From positions 1-10,759 of the forward strand of contig JACPXA010000082.1 in the NCBI GenBank assembly GCA_016196785.1: a stretch of DNA of 10,759 bases, written 5' to 3'. The notes under the pieces are model-generated. The model searched no databases. It was not told the DNA's origin and was given only the letters and a program-made list of their open reading frames with translations. Position 1 is the first letter of the stretch. Each line of letters starts with the position of its first letter. This DNA is from Elusimicrobiota bacterium (GTDB lineage Bacteria > Elusimicrobiota > Elusimicrobia > 2-01-FULL-59-12 > JACPXA01). Positions 5,204 through 10,759 of the stretch are shown in pieces. The translations under genes were made by a program, and so were the position numbers.

Positions 5204-6445
5204 ATGAATAGAATGAGACGCATGAATTCGGTGGTTATCGTTGGTTGCATCCTAGCCTTCGCCTTCTGGTTGGTGCCTCCGGCCTGGCACAGTGTGCAGC
5301 GTTTGTGCCCCGTCAGGCCCGACGGAGTGAATGAGGCCCAGGCGGTCCCTTCGTTTGCTCGGACCTATGGCCTCAGTTGTAGTCAGTGCCACACAGCGTT
5401 TCCGGCGCTGAATGAATATGGCCGGGAGTTCAAACTCAACGGGTATGTCCGGGAGCAGGGCAGCAAAGAGGGGATCAAGGAGGTGAGGTCAGACCCCCAT
5501 CCTATGTTCCTCCCCGCGGCGTTTCCCTGGGGGGCTGTGGTCAAGGCTCGGCCCTATGATAAGAAGCAGTCTGCACGAGAATTCAAGCTAAGGGCACTGC
5601 ACGAGCTGGAGCTCTTTATCGCGGGGGGACACACGGGTCGGCGCTTGTCGTACTTCACGGAGATCGAAATGGAGGACGAAGGAGACTTCACCCCGGAGTT
5701 GGGTGAACTCCAACTGGGATACCACCCGTCGCGGTTGCTCAACGTCCTCGTGGCGAAACGGTCCTTCTTTGCGATGGACCCCTACCAGACGCTTTCCAAC
5801 ATGGGTCGCCTGACCCGGTCCAAGCGGGACTTCGCGACTCAAGGCCATACGTCTGGAGACACCCTGGATAGTGAGAAGCAGACGGTCGCCGTCTTTGGAG
5901 AGCTGGCCAAAGACGGTACGGGTTCCCTGTACTACAGCACCGGGATTTCGGCTGATAAGGCCGACGCAGAAGGGGAAGGGCCGAAGGATATCTCAGCGCG
6001 GCTCGCCTTTGATAGCTTGAAGGGTGTGGTGCTTGGAGGATTCAGCAGCTTCGGGAACGAAGGCTTACCGGCAGCCGGCAGGAAGCAGTTCTCCCGGCTT
6101 GGGGTGGATGCCCTCGTCGAACTCTTTGGGGGAACGCTGAGGAGCGCCTTCGTGTTCTTCCATGACAAGAACACGGTGACCCAGACCAAGGAGAACAACC
6201 GGGCGGTCTATGCCGAGCTCTTCTACCCCATCAAGTGGGGGGATCGCCCCTTCCTCGTCCCCCTGGTGCGGCAGGACTGGTACCAGACGGCTGATGGGCG
6301 GAAGCAGTTCGGGAATTTTACCACCCAACTCTCGCACTATTTCACGGAGAACGGCCGGGCGTTCGTCGAGTACTTCGCCAACACGAAGACGGAAGGTGCG
6401 CCGAAGGATCACCGCTGGACGGCTCAGGTAGAAGTGGGCTTTTAA
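5204..6445 (+). CDS. Cyc2-like monohaem cytochrome fused to outer-membrane beta-barrel
   Basis: A 413-residue protein starting at ATG 5204, preceded by AAGGGGGG (5191-5198). The hydrophobic segment 9-26 is the export signal, with likely cleavage after AQA (45-47). The mature protein begins VPSFARTYGLSCSQCH: one haem c motif, C59-x2-C62-H63, followed by TAFPALNEYGREFKLNGY. Heme motif, F-A-R before it and FGR/YGR-x-FKLNGY after it, plus a total length near 400, are the layout of the Cyc2 cytochrome-porin family of Fe(II) oxidisers and its many uncharacterised relatives. The rest (about 95-413) has alternating polar and hydrophobic strands with charged turns, and ends in a terminal Phe after EVEVGF-like residues, typical of the outer-membrane beta-signal. 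Role would be electron passage across the outer membrane; substrate unknown. Whether it belongs to the true iron-oxidising clade cannot be judged by eye. The 182-base gap before it probably holds its promoter, though no clear -35/-10 pair is visible. Confidence 0.7.
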   Translation: MNRMRRMNSVVIVGCILAFAFWLVPPAWHSVQRLCPVRPDGVNEAQAVPSFARTYGLSCSQCHTAFPALNEYGREFKLNGYVREQGSKEGIKEVRSDPHPMFLPAAFPWGAVVKARPYDKKQSAREFKLRALHELELFIAGGHTGRRLSYFTEIEMEDEGDFTPELGELQLGYHPSRLLNVLVAKRSFFAMDPYQTLSNMGRLTRSKRDFATQGHTSGDTLDSEKQTVAVFGELAKDGTGSLYYSTGISADKADAEGEGPKDISARLAFDSLKGVVLGGFSSFGNEGLPAAGRKQFSRLGVDALVELFGGTLRSAFVFFHDKNTVTQTKENNRAVYAELFYPIKWGDRPFLVPLVRQDWYQTADGRKQFGNFTTQLSHYFTENGRAFVEYFANTKTEGAPKDHRWTAQVEVGF

Positions 6446-6559
6446 CGATCGTTTAAGCGCGTTACACCCTTCCGGAGAGGCCGGCGTGGTGCGGTTTTGG
6501 TTCCCCCTTAGCCGCATCCCGACCGGCCTTTTCGGTCTGGAGAAGAAGAAAGAACATGC

Positions 6560-6575
6560 GCCCGCCGCGGCGGGC
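6560..6575. repeat. 16-bp GC-only palindrome next to a ribosome-binding site
   Basis: GCCCGCCGCGGCGGGC is a perfect self-complementary sequence ending one base before GGGAGG (6577-6582), the Shine-Dalgarno of the monohaem cytochrome gene. As RNA it could form a very stable 6-bp stem with a CGCG loop. The rest of the 145-base gap (6446-6590) contains no convincing gene or terminator. Confidence 0.35.
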
Positions 6576-6590
6576 CGGGAGGTTGGTCCC

Positions 6591-6983
6591 ATGACAAGAC
6601 GCATCCTTTTCTTCTGGGTTCTTGGGTGCTGCCTGGCGTTGGGCGTTACGACTCTGCTGGTGGCTGTGGAAAAAGAAGGTAAAGAAAAGGAATTCCCATG
6701 GGACAAGGGTCCGGATACCATTGACGTGTCCCAATACCCGCCGGAGCAGCAAGCGAACTACAAGGCGTTTGCAAGAAAATGCTCCAAATGCCACACGCTG
6801 GCGCGGGCCATCAATGCGCCTTATGCGTTGCCCGCGGAGTGGGAAACCTACATCCGGATGATGCAGGCAAAAAAACGCTCTGGCCTTGACGCGGAAAGCG
6901 CCAAGAAAGTCCTTTCGTTCCTGAAGTATGACTCGTCGCTCAGAAAAAAGGACTTGATCGAAAAGAAGCTCAAAGGGAAGTAG
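6591..6983 (+). CDS. Monohaem cytochrome c, exported
   Basis: A 130-residue protein from ATG 6591, preceded by GGGAGG (6577-6582, gap of 8). The N-terminus, MTRR followed by a hydrophobic stretch to about residue 25, is a signal peptide or membrane anchor. The single haem c motif CSKCH lies at 64-68 within FARKCSKCHTLARAINAPYALP. Met90 or Met91 in TYIRMMQAKK is the likely sixth ligand, and the helix SAKKVLSFLKYDSS (103-116) closes the fold. The C-terminus is strongly basic (KKDLIEKKLKGK), which could help docking to an acidic partner. A small periplasmic electron carrier is the likely role. It lies between the Cyc2-like protein and a second monohaem cytochrome. An in-frame GTG at 6486 would add 35 residues without signal features, so I reject it. 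Confidence 0.85.
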   Translation: MTRRILFFWVLGCCLALGVTTLLVAVEKEGKEKEFPWDKGPDTIDVSQYPPEQQANYKAFARKCSKCHTLARAINAPYALPAEWETYIRMMQAKKRSGLDAESAKKVLSFLKYDSSLRKKDLIEKKLKGK

Positions 6984-6998
6984 CCCTGTGGGTGGCCA

Positions 6999-7502
6999 AT
7001 GAAAGATCGCGGAGCGCGCCGACTGATTATCTTGGTGGCAGCCGTATGGTCAGCCCTTTTTGGCTTCTACGGTTTTCTGGCCTACCGGGCTCGCCTCTGG
7101 AGCCCGCTTTGGGCCATCCAACCGACGAGAAGGGCTTACGCCTCGATTCCTGAGCGCCCTCCGGATTCTCCCGCGCTCGCGCAGATGCGGCGCGGCCGCC
7201 GGCTGTATCAAGAGATGCGCTGCGGCGTGTGTCACGGGTCCGAGGGTCGAGGCGGTGTAAAAAATCCCAATGCGGATCCGGATGGGAAGGTCCCTACGCT
7301 GTTGGATCTCTCCGAGGCTTTCACCCGGCGCGATCTCAAGGACAAAATTCTGAAAGGCTCTCGCCCTCCTCCGCTGGGGGAGAGCGCGCCTGAGCCTCCG
7401 CTGGAAATGCCGGCATGGCGGGCCGTTCTGTCGGAGGACGAGTTGGAGGACCTGACGGCTTTCTTGTTCAGTCTAAAGTCGGGGCAGCAAGCGGGAAATT
7501 AA
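6999..7502 (+). CDS. Membrane-anchored monohaem cytochrome c
   Basis: A 167-residue protein with an N-terminal membrane segment (about 9-28, preceded by basic KDRGARR) and a periplasmic class I cytochrome c domain. The haem motif is CGVCH (75-79) in RRGRRLYQEMRCGVCHGSEGRGG; Met137 in PPLEMPAW is the likely axial methionine, and the closing helix is SEDELEDLTAFLFSLK. Such small tethered cytochromes occur in alternative complex III (ActE) and other respiratory complexes, and this gene stands just upstream of an ActA/QrcA-type gene, so a similar subunit role is possible. The ribosome-binding site is weak (GGGTGG, 6988-6993). It starts 15 bases after the preceding gene. Confidence 0.85.
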   Translation: MKDRGARRLIILVAAVWSALFGFYGFLAYRARLWSPLWAIQPTRRAYASIPERPPDSPALAQMRRGRRLYQEMRCGVCHGSEGRGGVKNPNADPDGKVPTLLDLSEAFTRRDLKDKILKGSRPPPLGESAPEPPLEMPAWRAVLSEDELEDLTAFLFSLKSGQQAGN

Positions 7503-7517
7503 ACAGGAGCGCTCAGC

Positions 7518-7645
7518 GTGCACGTAGGTCAGCCGTGGTTTGCGCTGGCCGGAGTGGCGCTGGGCTCACCTCTCTAGCCAAGGAATTTGCGCCCATCAAA
7601 CCGGTCAAGCCAGAAACCGGAGTGGCCAGTTTACCAGGCAAGTAA
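7518..7645 (+). pseudogene. Possible small frameshifted ORF between cytochrome genes
   Basis: The 197-base gap between two cytochrome genes has a good ribosome-binding site, CAGGAG (7504-7509), eight bases before GTG 7518. The frame gives a short hydrophobic peptide (VHVGQPWFALAGVALG) and then a TAG at 7575. One base away, a second frame continues with coding-like sequence, GAGLTSLAKEFAPIKPVKP and on to a stop at 7643-7645. Joined by one frameshift near 7560-7575, they would make a single-helix membrane peptide of about 42 residues. It could be a small complex subunit with a real frameshift, a sequencing error, or chance. The remainder to 7699 has nothing I can support. Confidence 0.3.
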
Positions 7646-7699
7646 GAAGCTCCTGTTGGGAACCGAGAAGATCTCCGGGTAACGGAACAGGGTGCGCTC

Positions 7700-8206
7700 T
7701 TGAGAGAACGGGTTTATACGGCGGCGGCTTGGCTCGTGGTCGTGGGCGTCGTGGCGGCGACGCTGCGCCGGGTTTATCAAACCTGGGGCACATCCCAGCC
7801 CGTTGCCTTTAATCATCAGAAGCACGTCGGTTTCGGCATCGCCTGCGAGGCCTGCCATGTGGGAGCCAAAGACGCGGCCCGCGCGACGATCCCGAATGTC
7901 CAAACGTGCGCCCTCTGCCATATCCCCGGCAAGGATAACCCCCCAACCCCCGCGCGCCTTGAGGCCTACCTCCAAGAGATGAAGGAAATCCCCTGGAAGG
8001 AGATTTACAAAGCGCCCCAGCATGTGCGCTTTTCCCACAAACGCCATGTGGAGCTGGCGGGTCTTGATTGCAAGGCGTGTCATGGAGATATCGCAGGCAT
8101 GGAGCGCGCCGTTGTCCGGCAACCGGTGGCATTGAAGATGGAGAACTGTCTGGCGTGCCACCGGCGGGAGAATGTGACGACGGATTGTCTGGCCTGTCAC
8201 CGGTAG
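7700..8206 (+). CDS. Membrane-anchored pentahaem cytochrome c, ActA/QrcA family
   Basis: A 168-residue protein with an uncleaved N-terminal helix (about 5-22, AAAWLVVVGVVAA) and five c-type haem motifs: CEACH (49-53), CALCH (70-74), CKACH (124-128), CLACH (150-154) and CLACH (163-167). Extra histidines in FNHQKH (38-42) and FSHKRH (112-116) suit bis-His ligation. The order FxHxxH - CxxCH - IPxxxxC - PxxW - FSHxxHxxxGxxCxxCHGxxxxM - MxxCLxCHR is characteristic of the class III-like cytochromes of alternative complex III (ActA, five haems) and of Qrc (QrcA, six haems). It would receive electrons from or pass them to the neighbouring molybdopterin-family subunit in the periplasm. The start is TTG 7700, as no ATG or GTG occurs in frame after the stop at 7643-7645; the ribosome-binding site is weak (ACAGGGTG). 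The stop is three bases before the next ATG. Confidence 0.88.
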   Translation: MRERVYTAAAWLVVVGVVAATLRRVYQTWGTSQPVAFNHQKHVGFGIACEACHVGAKDAARATIPNVQTCALCHIPGKDNPPTPARLEAYLQEMKEIPWKEIYKAPQHVRFSHKRHVELAGLDCKACHGDIAGMERAVVRQPVALKMENCLACHRRENVTTDCLACHR

Positions 8207-8209
8207 GGA

Positions 8210-10375
8210 ATGATGAGCTTTGAGATTTCACGAAGAGAGTTGTTGAAGTGGAGCAGCTTCATGGCGGCCGGACTTGCCATTCCAAAGGCCATCCGCGCGA
8301 CCCTCTTGGCGCCCAAGCAGAAGCCGTTGCCAAAACTGGAATCCGAGGCTTACGTCCCGGCCGTTTGCAAGCAGTGCCCTGCCCTCTGCATGCTTCAAAT
8401 TCGCTTGGTGAACGGCAAGCCCGCCGGCGTCTCCGGGATGCCCGCTCATCCGCTTAACCAAGGCGCGATGTGCCCCAAAGGCGCCGCCATTCTTCAGGAA
8501 CTGTACCATCCGGATCGCCTCCGACACCCCTTGAGACGCCGCGGCGCGCGGGCGCCTACCGGCAGGCAGGGCACCAATCAATGGGACCGGATCTCCTGGG
8601 ACGAGGCGTGCGAGATGCTTCGGGCAAAGCTCGGCGATCTCGTCGCCCGGAAGAAGCCGGAAGCCCTCGGAATGATCGCCGCCCCGATCAGAGATATCCG
8701 TCATGAGATTCAGAAACGCTTTGCGCAGGCCTTTGGCACGCCGAATTTTTGGGAGTGGAACTGGTCCCTGGGCCAGGCGCCCGTTGACGCTTTCGAAAAG
8801 ATGCACGGGTTTTCAGAAGGCCTGTTTTACGATCTCGCCAACGCCAACCTGGTCGTTTCGTTCGGATGGGATTGGCTCCAAGCGTTTCCCTCGCCGATTG
8901 AGGCCCAGCGGGCCTACGCGGAGTTGCGGCGCGGCCGGCCCGAACGAAGGGCCCGGATCCTTCACATCGAGCCCCGCCTTTCCACGACCGCCGCCAAGGC
9001 CGATGAATGGTTCGCGATCCGGCCGGGCACGGAAGGCGTCCTGGCGCTCGGCGTCGCGCACGTCCTTGTCAAGGAACGTCTTTACAATGGTCGTTTTATC
9101 GCTCAACGAACATCGGGCTTTGAAGAGTTCACGAAACGGCTGAGCCAGTACCCGCTCGAGAAAGTCTCTCAGGTCACGGGTGTCCAGGCGGCGCAGATCG
9201 AGGAAATCGCCCGCGAAATGGCGTCCGTCAAACCGGCCCTCGCCATGACCCATCGGTCGAGCCTCTTCAATCAGGCCGCGGTCCACAGCTTGAACGCGCT
9301 TGTCGGATCCATCGGCGTCCAACGAGGCGTGCTGGCCAGCGAGGCGGCCCAATACCAACTAAGGCTTCCCCCGGTGAAACTTCCGCAAACCCGGCCGGCT
9401 CCTTTGGCAAGCTTGCACCAACTGCCGGAAGCGCTTCTGGCGGCCGACTCCTCACCCCTCGAGGTTCTCTGGCTTGAGCGCACCAACCCCGTTTTCTTGA
9501 GTCCTGGGCCTTCCCAGTGGAAGAAGGCGCTGGACAAGGTCCCCTTCATCGTGAGCTTTTCTTCCTTCCTGGATGAAACATCGGAATTGGCGGACCTCGT
9601 TCTTCCCCCGCACGCTTCGCTGGAAGCCTGGCAATACGGATTCTCTTCCACGCTACAAGGACAAGGCGTTATCAGCTTCGCCCCGCCCGTCGTGCCGCCC
9701 CTCTACGATACAGGGGACCATGGCGACTTCGTCTTGCAGCTGGCGAAGGCGCTCGGTGGTACCGCGGCAGCCGCCTTGCCAGGGGACAGCTTCGTCGACA
9801 GCCTAGAGATGGCGGTGGAGAAGGCCGGCGCCAAAGGGAGCTGGCGCCAGGGCGGGTGGTGGAGCTTTGAAGGAGCGCGGGTCGGGGCGGAGGCTACGCT
9901 CAAAACAAAGAGCGGCAAACTCGAATTTCCCATCCGTGAACTGGAGGAAACCGGGATCCCGAACTCAAAGGAAGCAAGCGACTACCCCCTTGAGCTCTAT
10001 GTTCATGTCCCCTTGGCCTTCTCCTTTGGCGAAGGCGCGCATCTGCCCTATCTTCACAGCTTGGCGGGCGCCCATCTGGGGGAACAGTGGGAGAGCTGGC
10101 TCGAGATCCACCCCGAGACCGCTAAAAGATTACGCGTCGCCGACGGGCAGATGGTCTGGGTGGAATCCTCCGCCGGCCGGATCCAAGCGCGGGCAAGGCA
10201 TTATGAAGGGATCCATCCCGAGGTCGTCAGCCTTCCCTTCGGACTGGGGCACGCGGGGATGGGACGCTATGCGCAAGGGGTCGGGTCAAACCCGGCCGAT
10301 GTTCTCAAACGGGCGTTCAATTCTTCCGGCCAGCCGCTCTGGCAGGAGACAAAGGTGAACGTGTATGCCGTCTGA
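8210..10375 (+). CDS. Tat-exported molybdopterin oxidoreductase-family (CISM) large subunit, QrcB/ActB1/PsrA-like
   Basis: A 721-residue protein (720 from the second ATG at 8213). The twin-arginine signal SRRELLK (7-13) and hydrophobic FMAAGLAI show Tat export. An N-terminal iron-sulfur motif is complete: Cys53-x2-Cys56-x3-Cys60-x27-Cys88. MopB-family blocks follow: WDRISWDEACEML (125-137), the ANLVVSFGWDWL region, HIEPRLSTTAAKADEW, IRPGTEGVLALGVAHVL, ELADLVLPPHASLEAW, and a C-terminal dinucleotide-binding domain ending near FGLGHAGMGRYAQGVGSNPADVL. The only cysteine beyond the cluster is Cys134, so there is no Cys or Sec Mo ligand in the usual place after FGTPNFW; Ser186 cannot be excluded as one. 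Loss of Mo ligation is known for QrcB and ActB. The gene order with the pentahaem cytochrome and FeS protein supports a Qrc/ACIII-like complex. The preceding stop is three bases upstream; AGGGA (8205-8209) abuts the first ATG. Confidence 0.85.
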   Translation: MMSFEISRRELLKWSSFMAAGLAIPKAIRATLLAPKQKPLPKLESEAYVPAVCKQCPALCMLQIRLVNGKPAGVSGMPAHPLNQGAMCPKGAAILQELYHPDRLRHPLRRRGARAPTGRQGTNQWDRISWDEACEMLRAKLGDLVARKKPEALGMIAAPIRDIRHEIQKRFAQAFGTPNFWEWNWSLGQAPVDAFEKMHGFSEGLFYDLANANLVVSFGWDWLQAFPSPIEAQRAYAELRRGRPERRARILHIEPRLSTTAAKADEWFAIRPGTEGVLALGVAHVLVKERLYNGRFIAQRTSGFEEFTKRLSQYPLEKVSQVTGVQAAQIEEIAREMASVKPALAMTHRSSLFNQAAVHSLNALVGSIGVQRGVLASEAAQYQLRLPPVKLPQTRPAPLASLHQLPEALLAADSSPLEVLWLERTNPVFLSPGPSQWKKALDKVPFIVSFSSFLDETSELADLVLPPHASLEAWQYGFSSTLQGQGVISFAPPVVPPLYDTGDHGDFVLQLAKALGGTAAAALPGDSFVDSLEMAVEKAGAKGSWRQGGWWSFEGARVGAEATLKTKSGKLEFPIRELEETGIPNSKEASDYPLELYVHVPLAFSFGEGAHLPYLHSLAGAHLGEQWESWLEIHPETAKRLRVADGQMVWVESSAGRIQARARHYEGIHPEVVSLPFGLGHAGMGRYAQGVGSNPADVLKRAFNSSGQPLWQETKVNVYAV

Positions 10376-10759
10376 GGTCGGCCGCAGGGAGTTCTTGAAA
10401 AACGTCTTTCTCGGCGCCTGTGCCGCCGTTGCCGGCCTGGCCAGCCAGGTTTTCCCCTCCAAGCCGGAGGACGAACTTGTCCAGGAGCGGGGCGCGCACC
10501 GTTGGGGGATGGTCATTGATCTGGATCGCTGCACAGGCTGCCAGGCTTGCGTAGTCGCCTGTTCCGTTGAAAACAACCAGATGCTTGGCAGCCCAGAGGA
10601 AGCAGCGATGGGAAGAATTATTCGATGGCTCAAGATCCTTCCCAAAACGGAGGTCGAAGGCGCCCGTATCCGGCAGAGCCTCATCCCGATGCCCTGCCAG
10701 CAATGCGAGGATCCACCCTGCACCCGGGTTTGCCCGACCTCGGCTACCTTCATGAACCC
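10365..10759 (+). CDS. Tat-exported 4Fe-4S ferredoxin-like subunit, 3'-truncated by window edge
   Basis: The frame is open from ATG 10365 to the window end (131 codons). AAAGGTGA (10351-10358) lies six bases before the ATG, and the start overlaps the previous gene by 11 bases, which suggests translational coupling. The N-terminus has its own twin-arginine signal, GRREFLK (6-12), followed by VFLGACAAVAGLA. The first cysteine group is C56-x2-C59-x2-C62-x3-C66 (DRCTGCQACVVAC); the second is C111-x2-C114-x4-C119-x3-C123 (CQQCEDPPCTRVC). This is the DmsB/PsrB/QrcC family of proteins with four clusters that link a MopB subunit to an NrfD-type quinone-reactive membrane protein. At least two more cysteine groups are expected beyond the window. 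In ActB of alternative complex III this domain is fused to the MopB part; here it is separate. Confidence 0.9.
   Translation, partial: MPSEVGRREFLKNVFLGACAAVAGLASQVFPSKPEDELVQERGAHRWGMVIDLDRCTGCQACVVACSVENNQMLGSPEEAAMGRIIRWLKILPKTEVEGARIRQSLIPMPCQQCEDPPCTRVCPTSATFMN

Noticed and set aside
6444..6453. AACGATCGTT palindrome at the end of the Cyc2-like gene
   Set aside because: Ten bases only, no partner repeat or promoter around it; too short to claim a site.
6521..6537. GACCG...CGGTC hairpin as terminator before the monohaem cytochrome
   Set aside because: Only a 5-bp stem, T residues lie in the loop and no U-tract follows.
6486..6590. GTG-started extension of the first monohaem cytochrome
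   Set aside because: It places 35 unrelated residues before a clear signal peptide; ATG 6591 has GGGAGG at good spacing.
6065..6721. Long minus-strand ORF of 218 codons
   Set aside because: It is antisense to the Cyc2-like gene and cytochrome gene, has no recognisable motif, and arises from high GC content.
8703..9358. Overlapping ORFs on both strands within the molybdopterin-family gene
   Set aside because: The 721-residue frame has clear family motifs throughout; the others are low-complexity shadows.

Overview
The window looks like chromosome of a free-living, GC-rich bacterium with a respiratory, multihaem-cytochrome lifestyle. The protein set (Cyc2-like cytochrome, short secreted Cys/His protein, DUF2231 membrane protein, pentahaem cytochrome next to a molybdopterin-family protein) suggests something like Nitrospirota or NC10. 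That placement is a guess from protein style; there is no rRNA or clean phylogenetic marker apart from a partial gatB. All genes are on the + strand. No tRNA, rRNA, CRISPR array, insertion sequence or integrase was seen.

Layout. (1) 2-1186: 3' part of gatB (Asp/Glu-tRNA amidotransferase subunit B). (2) 1179-2825: a 19-bp Fur-box-like palindrome, then a secreted Cys/His-containing protein, a DUF2231 membrane protein that apparently starts at ATT, and a Crp/Fnr regulator with a cysteine-rich sensor pocket. (3) 2826-3481: a promoter region with a CRP-type inverted repeat and a 5'-leader hairpin, then a haemerythrin-like HHE protein. (4) 3506-5021: a 54-residue zinc-ribbon protein overlapping a class I glutamine synthetase. 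(5) 5204-10759: an electron-transfer cluster. It holds a Cyc2-like outer-membrane cytochrome/beta-barrel protein, two monohaem cytochromes c, a small possible ORF that may be frameshifted, a membrane-anchored pentahaem cytochrome, a Tat-exported molybdopterin-oxidoreductase-family protein without an obvious Cys Mo ligand, and the start of a Tat-exported ferredoxin-like subunit cut by the window end.

How the parts may work together. The last three genes (pentahaem cytochrome, MopB protein, four-cluster-type FeS protein) match the A-B-C order of the quinone-linked Qrc complex and the ActA/ActB parts of alternative complex III; an NrfD-like membrane subunit would be expected just past the window. 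With the Cyc2-like protein and soluble or tethered monohaem cytochromes upstream, the cluster could form a path from the outer membrane through the periplasm to the quinone pool, or the reverse. This is inference. The regulator has the CRP-type R-E-x3-R recognition helix, and a GTGA-N6-TCAC site lies just downstream of it in front of the haemerythrin gene, so that gene is its most likely local target.
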